In this document: positions 18,201-26,912 of the stretch, one piece after another | Layout of the letters: the number at the start of each line of letters is the position of its first letter | Position numbering within the stretch: the stretch's first letter is position 1 | DNA from: Clostridia bacterium | Lineage (GTDB): Bacteria > Bacillota > Clostridia > Oscillospirales > Oscillospiraceae | DNA length: 64,000 nucleotides | Reading direction: 5' to 3' | Assembly (NCBI GenBank): GCA_009929315.1 | Contig: SAAS01000008.1 | Location: 51,946 to 115,945, forward strand | The notes under the pieces: model-generated | What the model was told of the DNA's origin: nothing | Seen by the model: the letters and a program-made list of their open reading frames with translations, nothing else | Databases searched by the model: none | Program-made: the position numbers and the translations under genes

Positions 18201-18773
18201 TATTCTAACAAGATTTTCGTCCGTGTGCATGAGCTTGCGTTCGCTTTCGTCCTTGCGATAGCGATAGCGTGAAATGCCTGCCGCCTCCTCGAAAAGCTCA
18301 CGTCTGTCCGTGCCCTTTGAGGAGATGACCTCGGAAATTTTACCCTGACCGATAACGGAATATCCGTCGCGTCCGAGACCTGTGTCCATAAGCATTTCGC
18401 TTATGTCCTTTAAGCGGACGGATTCGCGGTTTATGTAGTATTCGCTCTCGCCGCTTCTGTAATAGCGCCTTGTTATCATAACCTCGGTGCTGTCAGTATC
18501 GAAAACGCGCTTGGTGTTGTCTATAACGAGAGAAACCTGCGCAAAGCCCATTTTGGGACGTTTCTCGGTTCCGCCGAAAATTACGTCCTCCATCTTTCCT
18601 CCGCGAAGGGTTTTTGAACGCTGCTCACCCATAACCCAGAGGATAGCGTCAGAAATATTCGATTTTCCGCTCCCGTTGGGGCCGACAATCGCGGTTATGT
18701 CCTTTTCGAAGGTCAGTCTTGTCTTGTCCGGGAAGGACTTGAAGCCTTGTATTTCAAGCGCTTTTAAATACAT
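15207..18773 (-). CDS. smc: Chromosome partition protein SMC
   Basis: 1188 residues, full family length; organises and segregates the chromosome with ScpA/ScpB. Walker A G31-P-N-G-S-G-K-S38 is in the N-terminal head. Two long Glu/Lys/Ala-rich coiled coils flank a hinge (about 510-650, with HGPVANLV and the GG-rich GGSMTGGSAAKNSG). The C-terminal head has the ABC signature LSGGEMAFVAIAL and Walker B FCIMDEIEAALD. The signature reads LSGGEMA where LSGGEKA is usual. The gene has its own strong promoter and a GAGGTGA site. Confidence 0.96.
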   Translation of the reverse strand: MYLKALEIQGFKSFPDKTRLTFEKDITAIVGPNGSGKSNISDAILWVMGEQRSKTLRGGKMEDVIFGGTEKRPKMGFAQVSLVIDNTKRVFDTDSTEVMITRRYYRSGESEYYINRESVRLKDISEMLMDTGLGRDGYSVIGQGKISEVISSKGTDRRELFEEAAGISRYRYRKDESERKLMHTDENLVRINDKIDELKISLDPLKEQAETAKKYLLLRDELRKLEVSVWMETLDRLHERAQAVNEDWENARNTLETAQTELAELYSASETYSEKMREKDLEAETLRANLGEADVACAECESEIAVLDNSLKHNEERRAQLQTEIEEQGARAQALQSQITKRHERVAEISSELSDLEAKTQEILGAQSRNSEIDSSAKQGISELFSQKGEKQTALAHCSAVLTMLEDSAHELFEAEQKRGKENSETTSRRDELKVRLNKAALAYKEAKEKTDELGNVIEGYSMRMEGRESKVKALEEKLTKLTIELNSAKSRTSMLTEMEKEYEGYSLAVKTVMREHERGTLKGVHGPVANLVKTDDRFTLAIETALGGAMQSIIVDTQEQGKSAIEMLKRRDAGRATFLPIDTIRSYDLKNKPENESGYLGTAYELSRFDPKFSGIFSNLLSRTVVAETLADAVAMSKRNDNALRIVTLDGQMINAGGSMTGGSAAKNSGILSRANELKTLRAKLEELEAASQECGAKLAEASRELNSARYELQTAEFELKEALETLHLCESEKTQTQFVLGEAEKAIESFMAERTLALRRREENVKRLSDTKAEIGRLNAELAELDIKLELLSAKSEEHEARTRELAEKISALAEKRSSLVSESDTTLIAIKQLEEFLSNLTGDGETRLKAIETLDAENAAISESKEAISEKLTKNRSFADNIRSNIMKINALKLELEGKRTQSEKKAQDKNRELLDIERLCGSMEQKKLASEMEEKQIIDKLWDSYELSRTAAQGVRESVANMAEASKRINGIKREISSLGNPNIGAIEEYERISERYNFLSEQRDDVDKAKRELEKIIADITKEMKEIFLREFKVIDESFRNTFLELFGGGRAALILEDEEDVLNCGIEIKVQPPGKALSTLSLLSGGEMAFVAIALYFAIIKVRPTPFCIMDEIEAALDEANVDRFAHYLRGMTHKTQFIVITHRRGTMEESDMLYGVTMQERGVSQILSVDLEEAERTLGKQ

Positions 18774-18832
18774 AGTTCACCTCGGGTGTATAGTTGCGGG
18801 AAAATGCGGAAACCGCGAAAGTATATCAAGAA

Positions 18833-18861
18833 ATTATATAATAAATTCGCGGGTATTGCAA
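18833..18861 (-). promoter_or_regulatory. Promoter for the smc-ftsY-rdgB-yhbY operon
   Basis: On the minus strand -35 TTGCAA (18856-18861) and -10 TATAAT (18833-18838) have a 17-nt spacer, about 60 nt ahead of the smc start and within the 103-nt gap after the radical SAM gene. Confidence 0.75.
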
Positions 18862-18876
18862 CAAAACGGAAAATAT

Positions 18877-19881
18877 TTACGAGAGAAATAAGCTGTTTTT
18901 TTGTACGTCCGCAGCGGACACTTTTAGGCTTTTGAGAGAGAACTCCCGACAAAGTGCTATAATATTGGCTCTTTTCTGCCCCGTCATCGCCGAAACATCG
19001 GCTTTATTGACTTTAAGTATCACATTTTCTCCGTGTACACCGCTTTCCAGAAGCGCCCGTGCCCTGCCAAGGAAAATGCGCGACTTTACAAGCTCCCCAA
19101 AGGCGGGATGGTAGGCTCCGCCGGCCGCCGCGCCTCCCGTCAGTTCCTCCGTGGGGTTAAGACCGAGCCTTATTACCGGTATCCCCGCCTCCTCGAACAT
19201 CGGTAAAATCTCGGCGCAGGTTTCCACCGCTTCCTGAACCGTGTGCTCGGGGTATAAGCCCGCCTGCCACATATCATACAGGGGCGTGTTCTCGATTATA
19301 ACCGTGGGATAGATGCGAACGCCGTCGGGCTTTAAAGCAATAATTTTTCTTGCTGTTTCAATACTGCGCTGCTTTGAATCCCCCGGCAGCCCCGTCATCA
19401 TCTGAAGAATAAGCTCGAAACCGAACTTCTTTATAAGATTTGCCGCCTTCGCCGTCTCAAGCGCCGTGTGTCCCCTACCCGAGGCTTCAAGCACCTCATC
19501 GCACATGGACTGCGCCCCGAGTTCAATGGTTTTTACTCCGCGCTCACGGAGCCTTATAAGTGTGATTTCATCAATCGCGTCGGGACGAGTGGAAAGACGA
19601 ACTGAAGATATTATCCCCTCATTTAAAAACGGCAAAGCCGCGTCCAGAAGCTCGTTTTGCTCCTGCACCGGTATTGCCGTAAAACTGCCGCCATAAAACG
19701 CCAGCTGAATATTTGATTTATCGGGGATTTTTTCAACACCCTCGAGCACGGCCAGCCTAACAGTTTCCGCGCTTGCCGGAAAAAGGCTTCCCGAGATTTT
19801 TCTTTGGTTGCAGAAAACGCAGTTATTCGGACAGCCGAGGTGCGGAACAAATACAGGTATAATGTTCCGTTTAGCCCTCAT
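18877..19881 (-). CDS. Elp3-like radical SAM protein between rnc and smc
   Basis: 334 residues. The cluster motif CX3CX2C is near the N-terminus (CPNNCVFCNQ), followed by FYGGSFTA and IELGAQSMCDEVL, as in the radical SAM half of Elp3 and of oxygen-independent coproporphyrinogen oxidase-like proteins. There is no acetyltransferase domain, so it is not a full Elp3. A tRNA-modification role has been suggested for related proteins but no substrate can be read here. It overlaps rnc by 4 nt; the rnc-radical SAM-smc order recurs in Clostridia. Confidence 0.8.
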   Translation of the reverse strand: MRAKRNIIPVFVPHLGCPNNCVFCNQRKISGSLFPASAETVRLAVLEGVEKIPDKSNIQLAFYGGSFTAIPVQEQNELLDAALPFLNEGIISSVRLSTRPDAIDEITLIRLRERGVKTIELGAQSMCDEVLEASGRGHTALETAKAANLIKKFGFELILQMMTGLPGDSKQRSIETARKIIALKPDGVRIYPTVIIENTPLYDMWQAGLYPEHTVQEAVETCAEILPMFEEAGIPVIRLGLNPTEELTGGAAAGGAYHPAFGELVKSRIFLGRARALLESGVHGENVILKVNKADVSAMTGQKRANIIALCREFSLKSLKVSAADVQKNSLFLS

Positions 19882-20555
19882 TTCGAAATCTCCTCAAGTC
19901 CGTTTTTTGCGGCGAACTGTTCCGCTTCCTTTTTTGTGTGTCCGCGGCCAATCCCAATCCGCTTTTCGTTTAAGCAGACCTGCATGATAAAGCTCTTTTG
20001 GTGATCGGGTCCGCTTTCGGATAAAAGTTCATACGCCAGTATCTGTCCCGATTTGCGCTGAACATACTCTTGGAGAGCGGTTTTATAGTCGCTGATCGGC
20101 AAAGTCGAAGCCGCGTCAAGCCCCGTAAGTATATATTTGTCAATAAAGCTTTTCGCGACCGAAAGACCTCCGTCAAGGTACATCGCGGCAATCAAGGCTT
20201 CTACCGCGTCCGCCAGAATGGATTCACGCGTTCTTCCGCCGGTGTGTTCCTCACCCCTGCCGAGCCTGATATACTTACCCAGCTCAAGGGATTTTGCAAC
20301 CGCGTGAAGGCTCGTTTCGCACACGAGCTCGGCGCGAAGGCGTGTCATCTGTCCCTCCGGCATTTTCGGATACGACAAATACAGGTGGCTTGAAACCACC
20401 TGTCCGAGAACCGAGTCACCCAAAAATTCCAGACGCTCGTTGCTCGAAATCCCCGCGCTTTTGTTTTCATTAGCGTAGGAACTGTGGCTTAGAGCCGTGA
20501 GCAGGAGCGCCCTGTCATGAAATCGATATTCAAGCTTTGCTTCCAATCCATCCAT
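19878..20555 (-). CDS. rnc: Ribonuclease III
   Basis: 225 residues; cuts double-stranded RNA in rRNA processing. The signature NERLEFLGDSVLG lies near residue 40, the second acidic cluster ADAVEALIAAMYLDGG near 115, and a double-stranded RNA-binding domain (about 150-225, DYKTALQEYVQ ... GRGHTKKEAEQFAAKNGLE) ends it. All four metal-binding carboxylates are in place. It follows acpP by 35 nt, a widely conserved pairing. Confidence 0.96.
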   Translation of the reverse strand: MDGLEAKLEYRFHDRALLLTALSHSSYANENKSAGISSNERLEFLGDSVLGQVVSSHLYLSYPKMPEGQMTRLRAELVCETSLHAVAKSLELGKYIRLGRGEEHTGGRTRESILADAVEALIAAMYLDGGLSVAKSFIDKYILTGLDAASTLPISDYKTALQEYVQRKSGQILAYELLSESGPDHQKSFIMQVCLNEKRIGIGRGHTKKEAEQFAAKNGLEEISK

Positions 20556-20590
20556 AAGGCGCCCCCTTTCAAACGGATATGATCCTGTAA

Positions 20591-20827
20591 TCAGTCCTGC
20601 ACGAAGCGGCTGACATACTCGACCAAATCTCCGACCGTTGCGATTTTCTTGAGTTCCTCATCGGATACCTCGGGAAGAGAAAACTCCTCTTCGAGCGCCA
20701 TTGTTAACTCTACAACGTCAAGCGAGTCTGCTCCGAGATCATCCACAAAGGCTGTGTCCATAGTAACTGTCTCAGGGTCAACGACAAACTGCTCGCAAAT
20801 TAGCTTCTGAATTCTTTCAAATACCAT
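20591..20827 (-). CDS. acpP: Acyl carrier protein
   Basis: 78 residues, acidic, four-helix family. The phosphopantetheine attachment motif is complete: GADSLDVVEL, with Ser at about residue 36. It carries growing fatty acyl chains. ATG 20827 is chosen: the protein begins MVFERIQKL like other ACPs and GGAG lies ahead, whereas a start five codons earlier would swallow that site. It has its own strong promoter and lies after plsX, which makes acyl-phosphates from acyl-ACP. Confidence 0.96.
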   Translation of the reverse strand: MVFERIQKLICEQFVVDPETVTMDTAFVDDLGADSLDVVELTMALEEEFSLPEVSDEELKKIATVGDLVEYVSRFVQD

Positions 20828-20859
20828 AATTTTCATCTCCAAATATATTGCTAGAATTG

Positions 20860-20888
20860 ATAATATTCATAAAGTGCATACTTGTCAA
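20860..20888 (-). promoter_or_regulatory. Promoter for acpP-rnc
   Basis: Minus-strand -35 TTGACA (20883-20888), 17-nt spacer, -10 TATTAT (20860-20865), placed entirely in the 63-nt gap after the plsX stop, so acpP can be made in excess of plsX. Confidence 0.8.
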
Positions 20889-20890
20889 GC

Positions 20891-21916
20891 CTATTCGGCC
20901 TTAGGAATTGTCATAAGCTCAATATTTTTTACAATTTCGTTTGCAACGTCGGCATTGACGAAATTTATTGCCTGTAAAATCGCGTTTTTCAAGGCTCTTG
21001 CGTCGGACGAGCCGTGCGCCTTAATGACTGGCTTCGAGATTCCGAGAAGAGCGGTACCGCCGACTTCGGAGGGATCGATTTTCTTTTTAAATTCGCCCAG
21101 CCGCTTTTTCATTGCGAGCGCAGCGACCTTTGAGCGTTTATTGGCAGTGAAAATCTCCTTGAGATTACTCATAACGAACATTCCCGTGCCCTCAATGGTC
21201 TTGAGCATAATATTTCCCGAAAACCCGTCCGTTACCACAACGTCAACCTTGTCAAAAAGCACTTCACGCGCTTCGACATTTCCGATAAAGTTTATATGCC
21301 CCGCGGCGTCGGCGGCCTTTAGCACAGTGTAGGTTTCGGTTTGAAGGTCCGTGCCCTTTGTTTCCTCAACGCCGACGTTTAAAAGACCGACGCGCGGATT
21401 TTCGCAGCCTAAAATATTTTTCGCATAAAATGAGCCCATGAACCCGAATTGTAAAAGGTATTCCGGAGTGCAGTCTACATTTGCTCCGCAGTCTATGAGC
21501 ATAACGCCCCTGCCGCCGTTAGGCAGGACCGGAGCCAGGGCGGCACGTCTTATGCCGTTAATGCGCTTTACAATAAGCGTTGCGCCTGTTAAAAGCGCGC
21601 CTGTGCTGCCCGCCGAAATGCAGGCGTCACCCTCGCCGTCTTTTAAGAGCTTAAGCGCAACCGACATAGAGGAGTCTTTTTTTGAGCGCAGAACAGTCGT
21701 CGGGTCGTCTTCCATTTCAACGACTTCCGTGGCGTTTACAATGTTTATCTTAGCGTCTAAATCAGCCGCACGCTCGTTTTTGAGGCAGGCGGTGATTTCT
21801 TCTTCGCGTCCTACAAGTGTAACGGATACACCAAACTCACGTATAGCTTCGACAGCTCCCTTAACTATTTCGGCAGGGGCATTGTCCCCTCCCATGGCGT
21901 CAACAATAATTCTCAT
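20891..21916 (-). CDS. plsX: Phosphate acyltransferase PlsX
   Basis: 341 residues; converts acyl-ACP and phosphate to acyl-phosphate, the substrate of PlsY in phospholipid synthesis. The N-terminus MRIIVDAMGGDNAP, the middle SAGSTGALL and GFSGNIMLKTIEG are family hallmarks. The start overlaps the trmFO stop by 4 nt with GGAGGTATACAA ahead. The downstream acpP supplies the acyl donor. No fapR-like regulator site was recognised upstream. Confidence 0.96.
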   Translation of the reverse strand: MRIIVDAMGGDNAPAEIVKGAVEAIREFGVSVTLVGREEEITACLKNERAADLDAKINIVNATEVVEMEDDPTTVLRSKKDSSMSVALKLLKDGEGDACISAGSTGALLTGATLIVKRINGIRRAALAPVLPNGGRGVMLIDCGANVDCTPEYLLQFGFMGSFYAKNILGCENPRVGLLNVGVEETKGTDLQTETYTVLKAADAAGHINFIGNVEAREVLFDKVDVVVTDGFSGNIMLKTIEGTGMFVMSNLKEIFTANKRSKVAALAMKKRLGEFKKKIDPSEVGGTALLGISKPVIKAHGSSDARALKNAILQAINFVNADVANEIVKNIELMTIPKAE

Positions 21917-23223
21917 TTGTATACCTCCGCGGAATACTTTTTGATAATCTCCAGTGACCTTGCCGAAATCTCGGCATTTTTGTTGCGCTTTCCCTTTATC
22001 TTCTTACCCAGAGCTTCGATTATACCGAAATTTACGTTCATGGGCTGAAAATTACCCACAGAAGAATCCGAAACATAAAGAGCGAGCGCTCCAATCGCGG
22101 TTTCTCTCGGAAAGTTAAGCGACTGCCGCCCTAATAGGCGCGCGGCGGTCTCAAGACCGACACACATTCCTGAGGCGCAGGATTCCACATAGCCCTCAAC
22201 TCCCGTTATCTGTCCGGCAAAGCTGATTCGCGGCTCGCCTTTCAGACGATAGTACCTGTCCAGAAGCCTCGGTGAATTGAGATATGTGTTGCGGTGCATA
22301 ACTCCGAATCGGACAAATTCCGCATTTTTCAGGGCGGGAATCATCGAAAACACCCGCTTCTGCTCCGAGAACGTAAGGTGGGTCTGGAACCCGACAATAT
22401 TATAAATGGTTCCCACGGCATTGTCGCGCCGAAGCTGAACAACAGCGTAATTTTCTCTCCCGCTTCGCGGGTCGATTAAGCCCACAGGCTTTAGAGGACC
22501 GAAACGCAGGGTGTCTTCGCCGCGCCTTGCCATAACCTCGACAGGCATGCAGCCTTCAAAAACTCCCGCGTCGTCAAAGCCGTGAATATGAGCCTCTTCC
22601 GCCTTGCAAAGCTCCGTCCAAAAGGCAAGATATTCTTCCTTTGTCATGGGACAGTTTATATAGTCCGCCGTACCCTTGTCATAACGGGAGGCGTAAAACG
22701 CGCTGTCCAAATCGATACTCTCAAGTGTCACAATCGGGGCGGCGGCGTCATAGAAATTGAGAAAGCTCACATCCGGACACTTTTTCGCAATTTCCTGCGC
22801 TAAGGCGTCGCTTGTAAGCGGTCCCGTGGCTATAATGACCTCGCCTTCGGGTATGACCAGCGCCTCCTCCGAAACAATTTCGATGTTGGGCTGACTTTTA
22901 ATTCTTTCTGTTACTCTTGAAGAAAAGCCCTCACGGTCAACAGCGAGCGCACCGCCGGCGGCTACTCGTGTCGCGTCCGCGCACTCCATAATCAGCGAGC
23001 CGAGCTCCCTAAGCTCCTGCTTTAAAAGCCCCACCGCGTTTGCAAGCTCGTCACTTCGCAGTGAATTTGAACAGACAAGTTCGGCAAAATCGCCAGAGTG
23101 ATGCGCGGGAGTCATTTTGTTCGGTTTCATCTCGACCAGCCGAACTTTTATGCCCCTTTCGGCAAGTTGCCACGCAGCTTCGCAGCCGGCAAGCCCCGCT
23201 CCAATTACAGTAACTTTGTCCAA
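21913..23223 (-). CDS. trmFO: Folate-dependent tRNA (uracil-5-)-methyltransferase
   Basis: 436 residues; an FAD enzyme that makes T54 in the T-loop of tRNAs using methylene-tetrahydrofolate. N-terminal FAD motif GAGLAGCEAAWQLAERG, then VCSNSLRSDE, TGPLTSDAL and EGYVESCASG are typical. The start is a TTG at 23223, with GGAGG 7 nt ahead; no ATG is available in that position. Next to topA, as in Bacillus. The complete tRNA-Pro at 62.6 kb lacks T at position 54 and so should not be a substrate. Confidence 0.95.
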   Translation of the reverse strand: MDKVTVIGAGLAGCEAAWQLAERGIKVRLVEMKPNKMTPAHHSGDFAELVCSNSLRSDELANAVGLLKQELRELGSLIMECADATRVAAGGALAVDREGFSSRVTERIKSQPNIEIVSEEALVIPEGEVIIATGPLTSDALAQEIAKKCPDVSFLNFYDAAAPIVTLESIDLDSAFYASRYDKGTADYINCPMTKEEYLAFWTELCKAEEAHIHGFDDAGVFEGCMPVEVMARRGEDTLRFGPLKPVGLIDPRSGRENYAVVQLRRDNAVGTIYNIVGFQTHLTFSEQKRVFSMIPALKNAEFVRFGVMHRNTYLNSPRLLDRYYRLKGEPRISFAGQITGVEGYVESCASGMCVGLETAARLLGRQSLNFPRETAIGALALYVSDSSVGNFQPMNVNFGIIEALGKKIKGKRNKNAEISARSLEIIKKYSAEVYK

Positions 23224-23259
23224 ATTCAGTCCTCCGCGTGTTTTATAAGGACGAAGATG

Positions 23260-25566
23260 CTACTTCGCCTTCGGTGTAGTTTTTTTTGCAGACCCTGTCT
23301 TCGACGTCGACTTTTTAGCAGCGGGCTTTTTAGCTGCTGTCTTCTTCTCGGCAGGCTTCTTTGCCGCAGGTTTTTTAGTTGTCGCAGTCTTTTTCGCTGC
23401 TTTCTCTGCCGGTTCCTTTTTCGCAGCTGCATTGTCGCCTTCGCCCTCGGCTTTTTTCCTGTAACCGCGCTTATCCTCAGGAAGGAAATTCGGACACTGG
23501 TCGTTTATGCAGAAGGGCGTTTTCTTGCCTTTTCCCGAGAGCTTAAACAAGGTTTTTCCGCATTCGGGGCAATTTTCTTTAACAGGAACGTCCCATGTCA
23601 TAAAGCCGCAGTCGGCGCCGCGCTCGCAGGCGTAGTATGCAAAGCCTCTTTTGGAGGTTCGTTTTAAAATACGGCTTCCGCATTTCGGACATTTACCCGG
23701 CATTTCCACGACAATCGGCTTTGTAAAGCCGCATTCGGGATAGCCCGGGCATGCAAGGAAGCGCCCGAAACGTCCGCTCTTGACGACCATTTTTCGCCCG
23801 CACTTTTCGCAGATTTCGTCAGATTCTTCGTCAGGAATTTTGATGTGCTGTCCTTCAAGTGCCGCTTCGGCCTTTATAAGCTCATTATCGAAATCGCCGT
23901 AGAACTCGGCAAGAACATCCTTCCAGAAGCGGGTGCCTTCCTCAACATTATCAAGAGTTTCCTCCATGCGGGCCGTGAATTTGAGGTCAACAATGTCGTT
24001 AAATCTCTCGACCATTAGCTCGGTCACAACCTCACCCAAAACAGTCGGACGCAGATACTTGCCCTCCTTGACAACATATTCACGCCCTGTGATGGTGCTG
24101 ATGGTCGGAGCGTAGGTGCTCGGTCTGCCTATGCCCTTTTCCTCCATGGCGCGGATAAGCGTTGCCTCAGTGTAACGGGAGGGCGGCTGTGTGAACTGCT
24201 GTTCCTTGTCCGTCTTTGTCAGAGTAACCTTTTCGCCCTCGCGAAGATCCGGAAGCGGTTTTTCCCTATCGGCAATTTCATCATCCCTGGCTTCCTCGTA
24301 AACCGCGGTATAGCCCGAGAACTTTAGCTCGGAGTTGTTGGCGCGGAAAAGATAGCCTGCGGAAATAGCGTCAATGGTAACGCTGTCATAGACGGCGTTT
24401 GCCATCTGGCAAGCGGTGAAGCGCCCCCAGATAAGGCGATAAAGCCTGTACTGGTCGGCGGTGAGGTCTTTCTTAATCAGTTCGGGCGACAGCTCAACAC
24501 TGCTGGGACGGATAGCCTCGTGCGCGTCCTGCGCTCCCGATTTTGTCTTGAAAACGCGGGTTTTATCTGGGTAGTAATCCCGTCCGTAATGCTGGATTAT
24601 ATAATCCTTCGCGGCTCTCGTTGCGTCCTCCGAAAGGCGCAAAGAGTCAGTTCTCATATAGGTTATAAGACCGACTGTTCCCTCGCCCGTGATGTCAACG
24701 CCTTCATAGAGCTGCTGGGCTATGGACATGGTGCGCTTAGGGGTCATTCCCAAGCGGCGCGAAGCCTCCTGCTGAAGCGTGGAGGTAATAAACGGAGGAG
24801 AAGGCGAGCGCTGCTTTTCTCCGCGCTTGACGGTTTTAATGTAAAATTCGTCCTTTGAGATTTCCTTTACAATCTTATCGACCTGCGTTTCACTGTGAAG
24901 CTCGATTTTCTTAGCCTCGGTACCGTGGAAGCGTGCGACGAAGCTGCCCGCCTTTTCCGTGCGGTCCAAGGTCACGTCCAGATTCCAGTATTCCTCCGAG
25001 GTAAACGATTTAATCTCATTTTCGCGGTCAACTACCATACGCGTTGCAACGGACTGCACGCGCCCGGCGGAGAGTCCGCGGCGCACCTTGCGCCAAAGCA
25101 GGGGGCTGAGCTTATAGCCGACGATTCTGTCGAGTATACGCCTTGCCTGCTGAGCGTCCACCAAATCCTGGTCAATATCGCGCGGAGCCTGAATACTCTC
25201 GCTGACAACTTTTTTCGTTATTTCATTGAAGGTGACTCGCTTCGCCTTTTCGTCCGAAAGCTCCAAAAGCTCCTTCAAATGCCACGAGATGGCTTCTCCC
25301 TCGCGGTCAGGGTCGGTTGCCAGATAAACAATATCGGCGCTTTGCGCGCGCTTCTTCAAATCCGCGATAACGTCCTCACGAGCCTTAACAGGCTGGTAGT
25401 CGGGTTCAAAGCCGTTTTCTATGTCAACACCCATGGTACTCTTCGGCAGATCCCGCAAATGACCCATGGACGCAACCACATGGTAATTCGGGCCGAGGTA
25501 TTTTTCTATTGTCCTTGCCTTCGCCGGCGACTCGACAATAACCAGATCCGTCTTCGATTTTGCCAT
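23260..25566 (-). CDS. topA: DNA topoisomerase I with lysine-rich tail
   Basis: 768 residues; relaxes negative supercoils. The Toprim domain opens the protein (VIVESPAKARTIEKYLG; DPDREGEAISWHL), and the catalytic tyrosine is in GLITYMRTDSLRLS near residue 300. Three Cys4-type zinc ribbons follow (about 580-705). The last ~50 residues are Lys/Ala/Pro repeats (AAKKPA type), like histone H1 tails. ATG 25566 is used: TTGAGGT lies ahead, and the earlier in-frame TTG has no site. Confidence 0.96.
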   Translation of the reverse strand: MAKSKTDLVIVESPAKARTIEKYLGPNYHVVASMGHLRDLPKSTMGVDIENGFEPDYQPVKAREDVIADLKKRAQSADIVYLATDPDREGEAISWHLKELLELSDEKAKRVTFNEITKKVVSESIQAPRDIDQDLVDAQQARRILDRIVGYKLSPLLWRKVRRGLSAGRVQSVATRMVVDRENEIKSFTSEEYWNLDVTLDRTEKAGSFVARFHGTEAKKIELHSETQVDKIVKEISKDEFYIKTVKRGEKQRSPSPPFITSTLQQEASRRLGMTPKRTMSIAQQLYEGVDITGEGTVGLITYMRTDSLRLSEDATRAAKDYIIQHYGRDYYPDKTRVFKTKSGAQDAHEAIRPSSVELSPELIKKDLTADQYRLYRLIWGRFTACQMANAVYDSVTIDAISAGYLFRANNSELKFSGYTAVYEEARDDEIADREKPLPDLREGEKVTLTKTDKEQQFTQPPSRYTEATLIRAMEEKGIGRPSTYAPTISTITGREYVVKEGKYLRPTVLGEVVTELMVERFNDIVDLKFTARMEETLDNVEEGTRFWKDVLAEFYGDFDNELIKAEAALEGQHIKIPDEESDEICEKCGRKMVVKSGRFGRFLACPGYPECGFTKPIVVEMPGKCPKCGSRILKRTSKRGFAYYACERGADCGFMTWDVPVKENCPECGKTLFKLSGKGKKTPFCINDQCPNFLPEDKRGYRKKAEGEGDNAAAKKEPAEKAAKKTATTKKPAAKKPAEKKTAAKKPAAKKSTSKTGSAKKTTPKAK

Positions 25567-25606
25567 AAATGACCTCAATTCATATTATAATCAATATTTT
25601 CAGCGC

Positions 25607-26887
25607 TCAGCGCTTGGTAATATTCAAAGTAAATCGCTTTCCGTTTTCCTGCGTAACAAAGCCCTTTATCTGAAGAATGGTCAGCTCAGATAAAACCTCC
25701 GCAGCGGAAAATCCGGTGGCTTCGATGATATCGTCAATGTGCTTTGACTTTTCATCCACAGCGGATACGATTTTCAGCTGGCGCTCCGAAAGCCCCGACA
25801 GCTGTTCTCGCAAATCAATATATTCCCGCTTTTTATCGTTGTCAATCCCTTTCCTGTCCGTTCTCACACGCAGCTTCGCAAAACCCTTGCCGGATTCTGT
25901 TGTGTTTTTCCGCTCTTCGAGCTTCCTGTTGTTCTCATAAAAACTTGCGTTATCAGGGTCTTCAAAATCGGGGGTCGCGATTTTTTTCGCATCAGGCTGC
26001 GAAAGACTGCCCGGGAATTGCGGGGCAAATTCCGAGAGAAGCTCCCAGCCCTTTGTTACAAGCAAAGCCCCCTCCCGAATAAGCTCATTCGAGCCGAAAC
26101 AGTTCGGAGCATCGGCATTTCCCGGAACAACAAACAGTTCCCGCCCCTGCTCAAGTGCGAGTGATGCCGTTATGAGTGCTCCGCTTCTCTGGGGAGCTTC
26201 TATTACGGCAACACCAAGCGAAAGACCGCTTATAATACGGTTTCTTTCGGGAAAATTCTTTTTATTTATCGCATCTCCCGGAGGATACTCGCTCACCAGC
26301 GCGCCGGCAAGCTCCACATCGCCGTAGAGCAGGTCGTTCCATTTCGGAAAGATATCGTCTATGGCACAGCCTAAAACGCCCACACAGGCGCCTCCTGCGC
26401 GCAGAGCGCCCTCTGCCGCGGCGCTGTCGATTCCTTCGGCAAGCCCCGTAACGACAAGCCCGCCGCATTTGGTAATCTCAAAAGCCAGTTTGCGAGCCAT
26501 TTTTATTCCGTAGGGAGTGGCCTTTCGTGTTCCGACAACTCCGACAGCGGCCTTCTCGTCCATAGCAGGCAATCTTCTCTTGAGATAAAGCACAATAGGG
26601 GGGTCATAGATATTTTTCAGTCTTTGAGGGTACAAAACGTCCTGAAAGCTAAGAAGTCCAATGTTCTCTTCATGGCATTTATGAATTATTTGTTGCGCCC
26701 TCTCCAGGCTTTTGTTCATGACGAGCGCAAGTTCCGCGGCGCTTAGCTTAACGCTGTCCCTAAGTAGTCGCTCATCCGCAAAATACGTTTTTTCAGGGTC
26801 GCCGAAGGCATCAAGCAGCTCGAAGCGCTTTCTCGGCGTAAGGCCGGTCAGCGCGGATAGCCACACCCAGTATTTTAAAGCTGACAA
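25607..26887 (-). CDS. dprA: DNA-processing protein DprA
   Basis: 426 residues; loads RecA on incoming single-stranded DNA. An N-terminal SAM-like helical region is followed by the Rossmann core with GVVGTRKATPYG, TGLAEGIDSAAAEGAL, PPGDAINKKNFPERNRIISGLS and EAPQRSGALITA. A Lys/Arg-rich linker leads to a winged-helix C-terminal domain (RQLKIVSAVDEKSKHIDDI). The TTG at 26887 is chosen: GGGGAG lies 6 nt ahead and it sits just after the upstream gene. A longer frame to 26938 would add a low-complexity DKDKDK stretch overlapping that gene. Confidence 0.92.
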   Translation of the reverse strand: MSALKYWVWLSALTGLTPRKRFELLDAFGDPEKTYFADERLLRDSVKLSAAELALVMNKSLERAQQIIHKCHEENIGLLSFQDVLYPQRLKNIYDPPIVLYLKRRLPAMDEKAAVGVVGTRKATPYGIKMARKLAFEITKCGGLVVTGLAEGIDSAAAEGALRAGGACVGVLGCAIDDIFPKWNDLLYGDVELAGALVSEYPPGDAINKKNFPERNRIISGLSLGVAVIEAPQRSGALITASLALEQGRELFVVPGNADAPNCFGSNELIREGALLVTKGWELLSEFAPQFPGSLSQPDAKKIATPDFEDPDNASFYENNRKLEERKNTTESGKGFAKLRVRTDRKGIDNDKKREYIDLREQLSGLSERQLKIVSAVDEKSKHIDDIIEATGFSAAEVLSELTILQIKGFVTQENGKRFTLNITKR

Positions 26888-26912
26888 GAGATACTCCCCC
26901 TTATCTTTATCT

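Noticed and set aside
25566..25578. Longer topA start at an in-frame TTG
   Set aside because: The ribosome binding site TTGAGGT lies inside this stretch, so the ATG at 25566 is the start.
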